A stretch of 14,652 nucleotides of DNA from JAIOIW01 sp050304175 (GCA_050304175.1 JBNLDE010000082.1:1-14652), one strand, 5' to 3'. Shown: positions 6,292-14,289, counted from the stretch's first letter. Notes: generated by a model from the letters alone, not told the origin. Translations and numbers: made by a program.

Positions 6292-7902
6292 TTGGCGCTG
6301 ACCAGCAAAAGCGTGCCGGCGATTACGGCGGCAGCGACTATCCTGATGCTGCCGGCGTTTCTGGCCGGGCATATTGTCGGCCACAACAGCCCGTTTGACG
6401 TTTCGTGGTCCGCGGGCTTCGCCGAGCAGGTTTTTAGCGGCGTCCTGTATCCGCGCTGGCTTCCCGACATGAGCCACGGCACCGGGAGCCCGGTCTTCTA
6501 TTTCTACGGACCGCTGCCGTTCTACCTGGCGACACCGTTCCATCTTGTGGCCGGCCCGCGCATGGCGATCATACTGGGGTCGTGGCTCATGCTTGCGCTC
6601 TCCGGACTGGCATTTCACCGGCTTGCCTCCGCGTTCGTGCGGCCGGGCCCGGCGCTCTTCGCCGCCATCCTCTACATGGCCATGCCCTACCATCTCGCCA
6701 TAGATGTCTGGTACCGCGCCGCCTATGGCGAGCAGGCGGCCTTCATTTTCATACCGCTTTGCCTTGTCTGCGCGCTGTCGCTGGACCGCGGATGGGGCTG
6801 GGCATTCGGCCTGGCCGCGAGCCATGCCGGGCTGATCTTTTCCCATCTGCCTTCGGCCCTGTTGTTCTCGCCGTTTCTCGTCGCCGCCTGTCTGTGGCCG
6901 GCGCGGGTCGCGCCGTCGATCGTGATTGCGCGCGCAGTAGCGGCCGCGCTGTTGAGCGCCGGCCTCGCCTCTGTCTACATCGTACCGGCCCTGTCGCTCC
7001 AGGACATGATCCATTCGGATTACTGGGGAACGTATCGGCCGGGCGAGAATCTCCTGTTTTCGTCTTCCATGGAGTCCGTGCGCAAACACCTGTCGTCGAT
7101 CGTCATGCTAGTGGCACCTGTGGCGGCGCTGGCGACGTGGGCGTCGATGAAGACCGGCCGCTGGCGCGCGGCAGCGCCATGGATGATCGCCGCCCTGGCC
7201 GCGCTGTTCCTTGTCACGCCGGTATCGGCCTGGTTGTGGAACCTGTTCCCGATGATGGACAAGATCCAGTTCCCCTGGCGGGTCCTCACGGTCCTGGATG
7301 TCGCTATCTGTATGATAATCGCCATCGCCACGGAGACGCGTCTTCGGATCTGGATTGCGCCGGTGGCGACCGTGGCGGTGCTGATCGCCACGCTGCCGAT
7401 CGTGCTTGGCAAGGCGCTGTACCAGGCACCGGACGCAAAGAAGGAAGACTGGCTCATCGAGGCGCGGGCCGGCACGCCCGAATACCTGCCCGCGTGTCAC
7501 CCGCGATGGAATCCGGACAGTATATTCCGCGGCAGCTCGATCCCGGTGATCAACGAGGACCTCCGCCAGGCCGGCGCCGACGTATCCGGGCTGCCGCCGG
7601 TGTACTATTTCCCGTTCTTGCGCGTGATCGTGGACGGCGAACCGATAAAGGTGACCTGTGACCGGCAGACCGGGTTCATCGCCACGGATGAACCGCTGGA
7701 CGCGCGGGACATCCAGATCCGGCCCGTCATGACCACGCCCGAACGCATCGGTCTTTTCATGACGATCGTCTCCGCCCTGTTGCTGCTCGCGGGCCTGGTC
7801 CTGGTATCTCGCGGCCAACGGCGTTCATGGGGTAAGCCGGTCGCCGGCTGCGCGGAAATGGATGATGGGCAAACCCGTTACGCGGGCGATATGGCCGAGT
7901 GA
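6292..7902 (+). CDS. PTPS-related polytopic membrane protein
   Basis: A 536-residue integral membrane protein with about 11-12 hydrophobic segments (near residues 10-30, 92-110, 119-137, 148-163, 168-202, 207-232, 268-285, 295-311, 330-348, 352-374 and 485-506). The first loop contains FDVSWSAGF, then LYPRWLPDMSHGTGSPVFYF (52-71) and YGPLPFYL, the signature of the '6-pyruvoyl-tetrahydropterin synthase-related' membrane family. Despite the name this family is not an enzyme of pterin synthesis; its architecture resembles GT-C/YfhO-type lipid-linked sugar transferases. Residues about 376-480 form a likely periplasmic domain with two cysteines (C402, C456). Substrate is unknown. Start chosen by the AGAGGGGG site; ATGs at 6046 or 6091 would add an unlikely polar leader. 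It stands alone: divergent from tRNA-Ser and convergent with the DUF3775 gene, 28 bases apart. Confidence 0.8.
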   Translation: MALTSKSVPAITAAATILMLPAFLAGHIVGHNSPFDVSWSAGFAEQVFSGVLYPRWLPDMSHGTGSPVFYFYGPLPFYLATPFHLVAGPRMAIILGSWLMLALSGLAFHRLASAFVRPGPALFAAILYMAMPYHLAIDVWYRAAYGEQAAFIFIPLCLVCALSLDRGWGWAFGLAASHAGLIFSHLPSALLFSPFLVAACLWPARVAPSIVIARAVAAALLSAGLASVYIVPALSLQDMIHSDYWGTYRPGENLLFSSSMESVRKHLSSIVMLVAPVAALATWASMKTGRWRAAAPWMIAALAALFLVTPVSAWLWNLFPMMDKIQFPWRVLTVLDVAICMIIAIATETRLRIWIAPVATVAVLIATLPIVLGKALYQAPDAKKEDWLIEARAGTPEYLPACHPRWNPDSIFRGSSIPVINEDLRQAGADVSGLPPVYYFPFLRVIVDGEPIKVTCDRQTGFIATDEPLDARDIQIRPVMTTPERIGLFMTIVSALLLLAGLVLVSRGQRRSWGKPVAGCAEMDDGQTRYAGDMAE

Positions 7903-7930
7903 TAAGCACTGCGCAGCACAGCATCGGCCG

Positions 7931-8374
7931 TCAGAGGTGCACCTCTTCGAACTCGCCGCAGGACAAGTCGAGCACCGACAGGCCGTCAGACAGATAATCC
8001 GACAGCAGCGGGCTCCCGCACAGATATTCGGCGGTTCGTTCATTATGGGCCGCAGTGGCCTCCTCACGAATATCGGCCCAGTCGGCAGCAGAATTGTCTT
8101 CCCGGCCCAGCCACATCAGCGCGACCAGGTCGATCTGCTCGTCGACCGAGAGATTGGCGATCAGCCGCGTCAATTCCTCTAGCACCGGGTCTTCGGGCCG
8201 ATCTTCGAGAACATCGGCATATCTATCGTCGGTCGGGTTCGATCCCGAATCCGGATCGGAATCGGCGACCTTGGCATCGAATTCGCGGGCCTTGAAAATG
8301 ATGTAGCAGACCGTTTTCAGCGGGATCGACAATTCGACATCACTGTCCGGCGTCTGGCTCGATTTCCTGGTCAT
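7931..8374 (-). CDS. DUF3775 family protein
   Basis: A 147-residue acidic, soluble protein of unknown function, recognised as DUF3775 from its layout: a short start (LSIPLKTVCYIIFKAREFD, 15-33), a central acidic stretch, then DPVLEELTRLIANLSVDEQI (62-81) and DLVALMWLGRED (82-93). The family is known to me mainly from Alphaproteobacteria and has no assigned activity. The ATG has a very strong GAGGAGG site (8380-8386), which decides the start against an upstream in-frame ATG at 8479. The gene is 119 bases after pfkB on the same strand, so it may be the last gene of that cluster or have its own promoter; I see no convincing promoter in the gap. The C-terminus (about 110-147) carries two cysteines and ends in acidic residues. 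Confidence 0.8.
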   Translation of the reverse strand: MTRKSSQTPDSDVELSIPLKTVCYIIFKAREFDAKVADSDPDSGSNPTDDRYADVLEDRPEDPVLEELTRLIANLSVDEQIDLVALMWLGREDNSAADWADIREEATAAHNERTAEYLCGSPLLSDYLSDGLSVLDLSCGEFEEVHL

Positions 8375-8478
8375 TTTGGCCTCCTCACCCGGTAAATTGC
8401 ATCCTCGCCCGGCCGTGCGGCTACCGGCCCGACCGAAATACCGTTCCGATTGAGTGCCACGCCGGCCATCGCGCGGCA

Positions 8479-8492
8479 TTGACGCCGGTCAA
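8479..8492. repeat. Short inverted repeat between pfkB and the DUF3775 gene
   Basis: TTGAC and GTCAA flank GCCG, one base beyond the pfkB stop. The arms are only five bases, too short for a terminator; an operator for the DUF3775 gene or chance symmetry are both possible. Confidence 0.2.
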
Positions 8493-8493
8493 A

Positions 8494-9438
8494 CTAGCGC
8501 CTGCCATCGGCGGCCTGGCGGGCGGCGGCCTCGTAGAGGGCCAGAACATCGGCGCGGCGGCAAAGTTGCGAGCCGGGGGTCATGGCGGCCGCGGCCCCCG
8601 CGGCGACGCCGAAGCGGAACGCGTCCCCGATCTCGTGACCTTCGGCGAGCGACCAGACCATTGCGCCGACGAAACTGTCGCCGGCGCCGACCGCCGACAG
8701 GGTGTCGACATGACGGGCGGGTACGCGCGATACGCCGTCGGCACTGGCCAGCAGCGCCCCCTCGCGGCCGAACGTCACCACGACATGTTTTGCCGCGCCG
8801 CCGCGGACAATCTCGATCGCGGCGAGCGTTGCGCCATCCTCGTCCAGTTTCTTTCCGGAGATGCTCTCCAGTTCACCGACATTGGGCTTGAGAAGAAATA
8901 TTCCGCCCGCCTTCACCGCCGTCTTCAGGGCCGCGCCGGACGTATCGAGGACGAACCGGGCGCCGGACTTCTGGGCGATCCCGGCGATGCGGGCAAAGGT
9001 GTCGGGCGCCGCGCCCCGCGGCAGGCTTCCGCTCGCCACGATATAGTCGGCGCCGTATTGCGCGACGAATTCGATGACCGGCTCCAGCTCCGCCTCGGTC
9101 ACCATCGGCCCCTCGGGCACGAAGCGGTATTCATGCCCGGAATGGGTTTCGCGCACGGCCATCGAAATGCGGCTTTCGCCGGAGATCGGGAACCGGTGCC
9201 CGGTCAGCCCGGCGCCGGTCAGCAGGTTCTCGAACATCGTGCCGACCGAACCGCCCGACAGGTAAAGCAGTTCCGAGTGCCCGCCGAGTTCGGCAATCAC
9301 ACGGGAGACATTCGTGCCGCCGCCGCCGGGATATTGCTGCAGATTGTGCGTCCGCACCTTGCGGGTGTGCTGAACCACCGGCGCCTCGCAGGCCATGTCG
9401 ACCGATGGATTGAGCACGATGGAAAGTATGCGCGGCAC
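8494..9438 (-). CDS. pfkB: 6-phosphofructokinase II-type PfkB family sugar kinase
   Basis: A 314-residue ribokinase-fold kinase that closely follows E. coli PfkB (Pfk-2), which phosphorylates fructose 6-phosphate with ATP. Matching landmarks are LNPSVDMA (9-16), the substrate-side YPGGGGTNVSR (36-46), ASGSLPRG (135-142), LLKPNVGEL (182-190), the ATP/anion-hole motif SAVGAGDSFVGAM (248-260) with catalytic base D254, and the C-terminal GSQLCR (289-294), like GTRLCS in Pfk-2. 1-Phosphofructokinase or tagatose-6-phosphate kinase are the alternatives within this subfamily. The start is GTG at 9438, supported by AAAGGAA (9446-9452) seven bases upstream and by alignment to the family N-terminus; another GTG at 9480 would add 14 residues without a ribosome site. 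It follows ppsA by 49 bases and is likely co-transcribed with it. Confidence 0.85.
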   Translation of the reverse strand: MPRILSIVLNPSVDMACEAPVVQHTRKVRTHNLQQYPGGGGTNVSRVIAELGGHSELLYLSGGSVGTMFENLLTGAGLTGHRFPISGESRISMAVRETHSGHEYRFVPEGPMVTEAELEPVIEFVAQYGADYIVASGSLPRGAAPDTFARIAGIAQKSGARFVLDTSGAALKTAVKAGGIFLLKPNVGELESISGKKLDEDGATLAAIEIVRGGAAKHVVVTFGREGALLASADGVSRVPARHVDTLSAVGAGDSFVGAMVWSLAEGHEIGDAFRFGVAAGAAAAMTPGSQLCRRADVLALYEAAARQAADGRR

Positions 9439-9445
9439 GATCGGG

Positions 9446-9452
9446 TTCCTTT
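9446..9452 (-). promoter_or_regulatory. Ribosome binding site that decides the pfkB GTG start
   Basis: AAAGGAA lies seven bases before the GTG at 9438. No comparable site precedes the in-frame GTG at 9480, so the shorter 314-residue product is preferred. Confidence 0.6.
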
Positions 9453-9487
9453 CGGCGACAGGAGGCGCGAGGCCGGTCACGGTAGTA

Positions 9488-11872
9488 TCACTTGGCTTCG
9501 GCGGCCGCGACCTGCTGCTTGACCCGCAAATAGCTGTCGGGCGTCACCGAAATCGAGTCGATACCGCATTCGACCAGAAACCGTGCGAACTCGGGATGAT
9601 CGCTCGGCGCCTGGCCGCACAAACCGACCTTCGCGCCGGCCTCGTGCGCCTTGGCTATCACGCTGCCGATCATCCATTTCACGGCTTCGTCCTGCTCGTC
9701 AAACAGTTCCGACAGCATCTCGGAATCGCGGTCGACCCCAAGCGTCAGCTGCGTCAGGTCATTGGAGCCGATCGAAAAGCCGTCGAACCGCTGGGCGAAT
9801 TCGGAGGCCAGGATCACGTTGGAAGGAATCTCGCACATGACGTAGACCTCTAGGCCGTTCTCGCCGCGCCGCAGGCCATTCTCGGCCATGACGTCCAGAA
9901 CACGGTCCGCCTCGTCGACCGACCGGCAGAACGGGATCATGACGACGACGTTGGTGAAGCCCATCTCGTCGCGCAGGCGCGAGATCGCACGGCATTCCAG
10001 CGCGAAACCGTCTCGATAGGCCGGCGAGTAGTAGCGCGCTGCGCCGCGAAACCCGATCATCGGGTTGGCTTCTTTGGGTTCGAATCCGCTGCCGCCGAGA
10101 AGGTCGGCATATTCGTTGGTCTTGAAATCGCTCATGCGCACGACGATCGGCGCCGGATAGAAGGTGGCCGCTATCCGGCCGAGGCCGCGGGCCAAATGGT
10201 CGATGAAATAATCCGTCTTGTCTTCGTAACCGCGGGTCAGGTCCTCGATCTGCTTGCGGACCTTGGGATCCTCCACCCTGTCGAAATGGGCCAGCGCCAT
10301 CGGGTGGACGCGGATATGGTTCGAAATGACGAACTCCATGCGTGCGAGGCCGACCCCGTCGGCCGGCAAGCGCCACCAGCGGAATGCGGCCGCCGGGTTG
10401 GCCATGTTGAGCATGACTTTCGTGCGGGTGGCGGGAATGTCGTCGAGCGACACGTCCGTCGCGGAAATCTTGGCGGTTCCTTCATAGACGAATCCCTCGT
10501 CGCCCTCCGCGCAGGAGAGCGTCACCGCCTGCCCGGTGTGCAGCACGCTGGTCGCGTCGCCGGTTCCGACGATCGCGGCAAGTCCGAGCTCGCGGCTGAC
10601 AATGGCCGCATGCGATGTACGCCCGCCATGGTCGGTGATGATTCCGGCGGCCCGCTTCATGATCGGCACCCAGTCGGGATCGGTGATTGAGGTGACGAGG
10701 ATGCTGCCGTCGACAAAGTCGGCGATGTCGGCCGCGCTTTCGATTAGGCACACCTCGCCGGCAATCACCGAGTCGCCGATCGCCAGGCCCTTGGTAAGAA
10801 CCTTGCCCTTGGCGGAGAGATCGTACGTCTTGAAGGACGCGCTGTCGCGGCGCGACTGGACGGTCTCGGGCCTGGCTTGCACGATGAACAGGTCGCCGGT
10901 TTCACCGTCGAGCGCCCACTCCATGTCCATCGGGCAGCCGTAATGCGCCTCGATTTCACTTGCCCAGCGCGCCAGGGTGAGGACGGCCTTGTCGTCGAGG
11001 ACCGATGCCGCGCGCTCCAGCTTCGAGGTCGGCACGTTGCGGGTGGCCTGTTCGCCTGACGCGTAGATCATCTTGATTGATTTGGCGCCGATCCGCCTTT
11101 CGACAATCGGCGACAGGGAGGAATCGGCCAGCAGCGGCTTGTAAACGACGTATTCGTCGGGATCGACGGCACCCTGGACCACGTTTTCGCCGAGGCCCCA
11201 GGCCGCGTTGATCACGACCACCTTGTCGAACCCGGTCTCGGTGTCGATCGAGAACATCACGCCCGAGCCGCCCTTGTCGGAACGGACCATGGACTGGACA
11301 CCGATCGAAAGCGCCACCTTGAGATGGTCGAACCCCTTGATCTGGCGGTAGCTGATCGCCCGGTCCGTAAACAGCGACGCATAGCAGCGCTTGCAGGCAT
11401 CGAGCAGGGCGTCCTTGCCGTGAACGTTGAGGAAGGTTTCCTGCTGGCCGGCGAAACTGGCGTCGGGAAGGTCTTCGGCGGTCGCGCTCGAACGTACTGC
11501 CACGTCCGTCTCGGGCCTGCCCGCGCGGTCCGACAGTTGCGCGTAATGGTCGACAATTGTAGCCGCAAGGTCGTCCGGCCACTCGCCGGCCTTGATGGCC
11601 TCGCGTATCGTTTCGCCCGATTTGGCAAGACTCGCCCTGCCCGACTGGTACAGCTCGATCTCGGCCGCGATCCGGCTTTTCAGACCGTTTGCTTCGAGAA
11701 ACCGCCAATACGCGTCCGCCGTAGTTGCAAAACCTGGCGGCACGGCGATGCCGCGCTGTGCGAGGGTGTTGACCATCTCGCCCAGCGACGCGTTCTTGCC
11801 CCCGACCCGGGCGACATCGCCCCGGCCTGTCTGCTCGAACCAGAGGATTGTTTCCGGAGTTTGGGTGGCCAT
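9488..11872 (-). CDS. ppsA: Phosphoenolpyruvate synthase
   Basis: A 794-residue phosphoenolpyruvate synthase (pyruvate, water dikinase), converting pyruvate and ATP to PEP, AMP and phosphate for gluconeogenesis in the cytoplasm. The length is normal. The N-terminal ATP-grasp domain shows VGGKNASLGEM (23-33), PPGFATT (45-51) and VRSSATAEDLPDASFAGQQE (126-145). The swivelling phosphohistidine domain has GGRTSHAAIVSRELG (416-430) with H421 as the phospho-carrier. The C-terminal TIM barrel carries the PEP/pyruvate-binding residues, including NPMIGFRGA (603-611), GSNDLTQL (702-709) and GLCGQAPSDHPE (750-761) with C752. All key residues are intact. The ATG is preceded by AAAGGA. It is 30 bases after prs and 49 before pfkB. 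No PEP synthase regulatory protein (PpsR/DUF299) gene is seen in the window. Confidence 0.97.
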   Translation of the reverse strand: MATQTPETILWFEQTGRGDVARVGGKNASLGEMVNTLAQRGIAVPPGFATTADAYWRFLEANGLKSRIAAEIELYQSGRASLAKSGETIREAIKAGEWPDDLAATIVDHYAQLSDRAGRPETDVAVRSSATAEDLPDASFAGQQETFLNVHGKDALLDACKRCYASLFTDRAISYRQIKGFDHLKVALSIGVQSMVRSDKGGSGVMFSIDTETGFDKVVVINAAWGLGENVVQGAVDPDEYVVYKPLLADSSLSPIVERRIGAKSIKMIYASGEQATRNVPTSKLERAASVLDDKAVLTLARWASEIEAHYGCPMDMEWALDGETGDLFIVQARPETVQSRRDSASFKTYDLSAKGKVLTKGLAIGDSVIAGEVCLIESAADIADFVDGSILVTSITDPDWVPIMKRAAGIITDHGGRTSHAAIVSRELGLAAIVGTGDATSVLHTGQAVTLSCAEGDEGFVYEGTAKISATDVSLDDIPATRTKVMLNMANPAAAFRWWRLPADGVGLARMEFVISNHIRVHPMALAHFDRVEDPKVRKQIEDLTRGYEDKTDYFIDHLARGLGRIAATFYPAPIVVRMSDFKTNEYADLLGGSGFEPKEANPMIGFRGAARYYSPAYRDGFALECRAISRLRDEMGFTNVVVMIPFCRSVDEADRVLDVMAENGLRRGENGLEVYVMCEIPSNVILASEFAQRFDGFSIGSNDLTQLTLGVDRDSEMLSELFDEQDEAVKWMIGSVIAKAHEAGAKVGLCGQAPSDHPEFARFLVECGIDSISVTPDSYLRVKQQVAAAEAK

Positions 11873-11902
11873 TTCGTCAGTCCTTTTAACCGGTGTGGGT
11901 GT

Positions 11903-12916
11903 TTATGTACGGTCTGGCGAGCCCGGCCCCACGGGCTCCATCAATTGTCCGACCGGCTTTCCGTCGTGGAGCCGGCGGATCGTTTCAGCGATCAGTGGCG
12001 CAACCGGGATCACCCGCACTTTCTGTTCGCGGATGTCGGCCGGGACGTCGAAGCGGTCGACGCTGTCGGTGACCAGGAATTCGTCGATCGCCGCGTCGGC
12101 CAGGACATCCGCGCTGCCTTCGGAGAACAGGCCGTGGGTGGCGCAGACCCGGACGCTCGCTGCGCCGCGTTCGCGGCAGGCCTGCGCGGCGCGCAGCACG
12201 GTTCCGCCGCTCGAGATCATGTCGTCGACGATGACGGCATGGCGGTCCGCGACATCACCGGCAAACAGGGAACCGCTCACCACGCCGGAACTGCGCCGCT
12301 TCTCCATGAAGGCGAAACCTGCCGGCTTGCCCGACATCGCCTCGATCATCTCCTGCAGCAATTGCGCCCGCTTGACACCACCGCCGTCGGGAGAAACGAC
12401 GCACAACCGGTCAGCCGGTACGCCGCCCTGCTCCGCCGTCCGCAGGATCTCGGCAGCCATGAGCTTGCGCGCCGTGAGATGAACCGTCCGGCAGCGGAAC
12501 GCGTTCTGGAAGGCCGCGATGTTATGCACGTCGAGCGTCACCACGCCATCCGCGCCACTGGCTTCGAAAAGCGCCGCGACATAGCGGGTCGTGACCGGGT
12601 CGCGCGGCTTCGTCTGGCGGTCCTTGCGCGAGTAGGCGAGATAGGGGACCACGGCGGTGACCCGCCCTGCCCCGTTTTCCCGACAAGCCGCGAGGAAGAA
12701 CAGCAGACGGCAGAGCTTGTCGTTTGCCGAAGCATCCGGCCCGCCGTTCAGGCTGTGCAGAACATAAACGTCATGCCCGCGCACGCTTTGCAATGGACGG
12801 GACTTGTGCTCGCCGCCCTCGAACTCCCGTTCTTCGTGGCGGGCGAGTTCGATCGATGCCGATGCGGCGACCGCATTGCCGAGTAGGTCCGATCCGTTGA
12901 GCGCAAACAACAACAT
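11903..12916 (-). CDS. prs: Ribose-phosphate pyrophosphokinase (divergent PRPP synthase)
   Basis: A 337-residue PRPP synthase homologue, transferring pyrophosphate from ATP to ribose 5-phosphate to make PRPP for nucleotide, histidine and tryptophan synthesis. Motifs seen are EEREFEGGEHK (28-38), PYLAYSRKDRQTKPRDPVTT (91-110) corresponding to the catalytic region, SPDGGGVKRA (175-184), MEKRR (204-208) and the PRPP loop VIVDDMISSGGTV (228-240). The usual DLHxxQIQGFF segment is replaced by LDVHNIAAFQNAF (128-140), so it belongs to a divergent clade, probably a second PRPP synthase rather than the housekeeping one. The ATG at 12916 matches the family start (MLLFALNGS); no good ribosome site precedes it, and the reading frame stays open upstream to an ATG at 13270 with sequence unlike the family. 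It heads the prs-ppsA-pfkB cluster. Confidence 0.85.
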   Translation of the reverse strand: MLLFALNGSDLLGNAVAASASIELARHEEREFEGGEHKSRPLQSVRGHDVYVLHSLNGGPDASANDKLCRLLFFLAACRENGAGRVTAVVPYLAYSRKDRQTKPRDPVTTRYVAALFEASGADGVVTLDVHNIAAFQNAFRCRTVHLTARKLMAAEILRTAEQGGVPADRLCVVSPDGGGVKRAQLLQEMIEAMSGKPAGFAFMEKRRSSGVVSGSLFAGDVADRHAVIVDDMISSGGTVLRAAQACRERGAASVRVCATHGLFSEGSADVLADAAIDEFLVTDSVDRFDVPADIREQKVRVIPVAPLIAETIRRLHDGKPVGQLMEPVGPGSPDRT

Positions 12917-13206
12917 GTTGGCAACTAATATGAACTTTCCAACGCGAACATTGACAGAGATCATCGTAACACGAACCGCATCCGGTACACCGGCGTTCGA
13001 ATCGCGATGGTTGACGGCCATCAATGCCGCGCCGGCTTTCGGGTAGGACAATGTTAAAGAATTCGAATTTCTGGGTGGAATCGGAGGGGGACCGCAGGAT
13101 TCCCGGCCATCAGCCGGACACTGCGGGGCATATCCCGGCGGGGAACCGTCCCGAACGACCACACGGACCGGAAGGAACCAGAACAGGCGGCAATGGAAAC
13201 AGACAG
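12917..13206. other. Divergent intergenic region between prs and the APH-like kinase
   Basis: This 290-base stretch must hold promoters for both directions. TTGACA occurs on the plus strand at 12951-12956, but no good -10 hexamer lies at the right spacing. A 10-base palindrome AATTCGAATT lies near 13060-13075. I find no promoter pair, hairpin with T-run or small gene that I can support. Confidence 0.5.
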
Positions 13207-14232
13207 ATGCCGTTGGCACACAAAATACGATTCCTGAGCAAGAGGGAATCATATCCGCGACCGACTTCACAGGTCACCGTTCGGGAAACACACACCTCCT
13301 ATGTCTTCCTGACCGACGATCGTGCCTACAAGCTGAAAAAACCGGTACGCTTCGCCTATCTTGACTTCACACACCTCGAATCGCGGAAGAAATCCTGCCA
13401 CGAGGAAGTTCGCCTCAATCGCGAACTCGCCGGAAAGGTCTATCTGCGCGCTGTCCATCTCGTGGTGGGCAAGGACGGCGCGATGGCGATCGGCGGCAAG
13501 GGTCGGATTGTCGACTGGCTGGTCGAGATGCAGCGCCTCCCGGAAGACCTGCTGCTCGACAGGCTCATTGCTGCCGGCCGGTTTGACGAGCACCGACTCG
13601 ACGGCATCGTCGCAACCCTCGACAAGTTCTACCGGCACCAGCGCCAGAAGAAACTGCTCGGGCATCCCTATCTTGAGCACCTGAAGCGCGAGAGTATCAT
13701 CAATGCGTCGCATCTCCACGCCATGCGCGACCATCTGGGCCGCGCCTACAGCAAGAAGCTGGTCGACACAGGAATCAGGCTGGTCGAGGAAACCAGCTAC
13801 GAAATACAGCTTCGCATCGCGACCCACCTCGTGGTCCAGGGTCATGGCGACCTGCGGCCGGAACATATTTGCCTGCGTCCCGATCCGGTGATTTTCGACC
13901 GGCTCGAATTCGATCCGGACATGCTGTTCATCGACATCTACGACGAGGTCAACTTTTTGGGCCTGGAATGCACGGTGCTTGGAGCGGACTGGGCAAGGAC
14001 TGCCCTGCTCAATGCAATGGAAAGCCGCTTCGGCAACGCGCCGACACCCAAATTGCTGGCGGCTTACGGCGTGTTCAGGTGCCTACTGCGTGCCCGTCTT
14101 TGCATAGATCACCTGTGCGACCGGGATCCCCGCGATCCCGAAAAGTGGCCCAGGCTGGCTAAATCCTATCTGCGCATGGCCGCTCAGATCGCGAGACATT
14201 CCGAAACGCCTGTGGAGAAGGTCGGTGGGTAG
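13207..14232 (+). CDS. Aminoglycoside-phosphotransferase-like kinase (COG2187 type), single domain
   Basis: A 341-residue protein with the protein-kinase-like fold of the aminoglycoside phosphotransferase superfamily, in the COG2187 group. Seen are THTSYVFLTDDRAYKLKKPV (28-47) with a probable ATP-contacting lysine, a helix-C glutamate in CHEEVRLNREL (64-74), the catalytic loop GHGDLRPEHICL (212-223) with D215, and the metal-binding segment IFDRLEFD (229-236) followed by FIDIYDEVNFL (241-251). The usual asparagine of the HGDxxxxN loop is a histidine (H220). Many COG2187 proteins carry a C-terminal P-loop AAA domain, which is absent here; the protein ends in a helical tail. The substrate is unknown and antibiotic resistance should not be assumed. 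The ATG chosen gives the family N-terminus (MPLAHKIRFL); an in-frame ATG at 13024 would add 61 low-quality residues. The ribosome site is weak. Confidence 0.78.
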   Translation: MPLAHKIRFLSKRESYPRPTSQVTVRETHTSYVFLTDDRAYKLKKPVRFAYLDFTHLESRKKSCHEEVRLNRELAGKVYLRAVHLVVGKDGAMAIGGKGRIVDWLVEMQRLPEDLLLDRLIAAGRFDEHRLDGIVATLDKFYRHQRQKKLLGHPYLEHLKRESIINASHLHAMRDHLGRAYSKKLVDTGIRLVEETSYEIQLRIATHLVVQGHGDLRPEHICLRPDPVIFDRLEFDPDMLFIDIYDEVNFLGLECTVLGADWARTALLNAMESRFGNAPTPKLLAAYGVFRCLLRARLCIDHLCDRDPRDPEKWPRLAKSYLRMAAQIARHSETPVEKVGG

Positions 14233-14251
14233 CCAAAACGTGCCGTTTTGG
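14233..14251 (+). terminator. Hairpin directly after the APH-like kinase stop codon
   Basis: CCAAAACG and CGTTTTGG form a perfect 8-bp stem around a TGC loop, beginning at the first base after the TAG stop. No T-run follows (GCGCCAGG comes next), so it is at best an atypical terminator or an mRNA-stabilising 3' hairpin. Confidence 0.4.
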
Positions 14252-14289
14252 GCGCCAGGAGGACACCGAATTTCAGCGAATTCCGCCGC

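Noticed and set aside
7893..7929. GGCCGA/TCGGCC inverted repeat between the convergent membrane-protein and DUF3775 genes as a two-way terminator
   Set aside because: Six-base arms with a 25-base loop and no T-run on either side; too weak to call.
11324..12886. Plus-strand open frame of about 520 codons opposite ppsA and prs
   Set aside because: It spans two well-supported genes in antisense and has shadow-like composition.
12951..12979. TTGACA as -35 of a promoter for the APH-like kinase
   Set aside because: The hexamer at the right distance is AACCGC, a poor -10, and it is more than 200 bases from the start codon.
12917..13270. N-terminal extension of prs up to an ATG at 13270
   Set aside because: The added residues have no similarity to PRPP synthases and would overlap the divergent kinase gene start.
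13207..14232. Antibiotic resistance gene
   Set aside because: The APH-like fold alone does not imply this; sequence features match the COG2187 group of unknown substrate.
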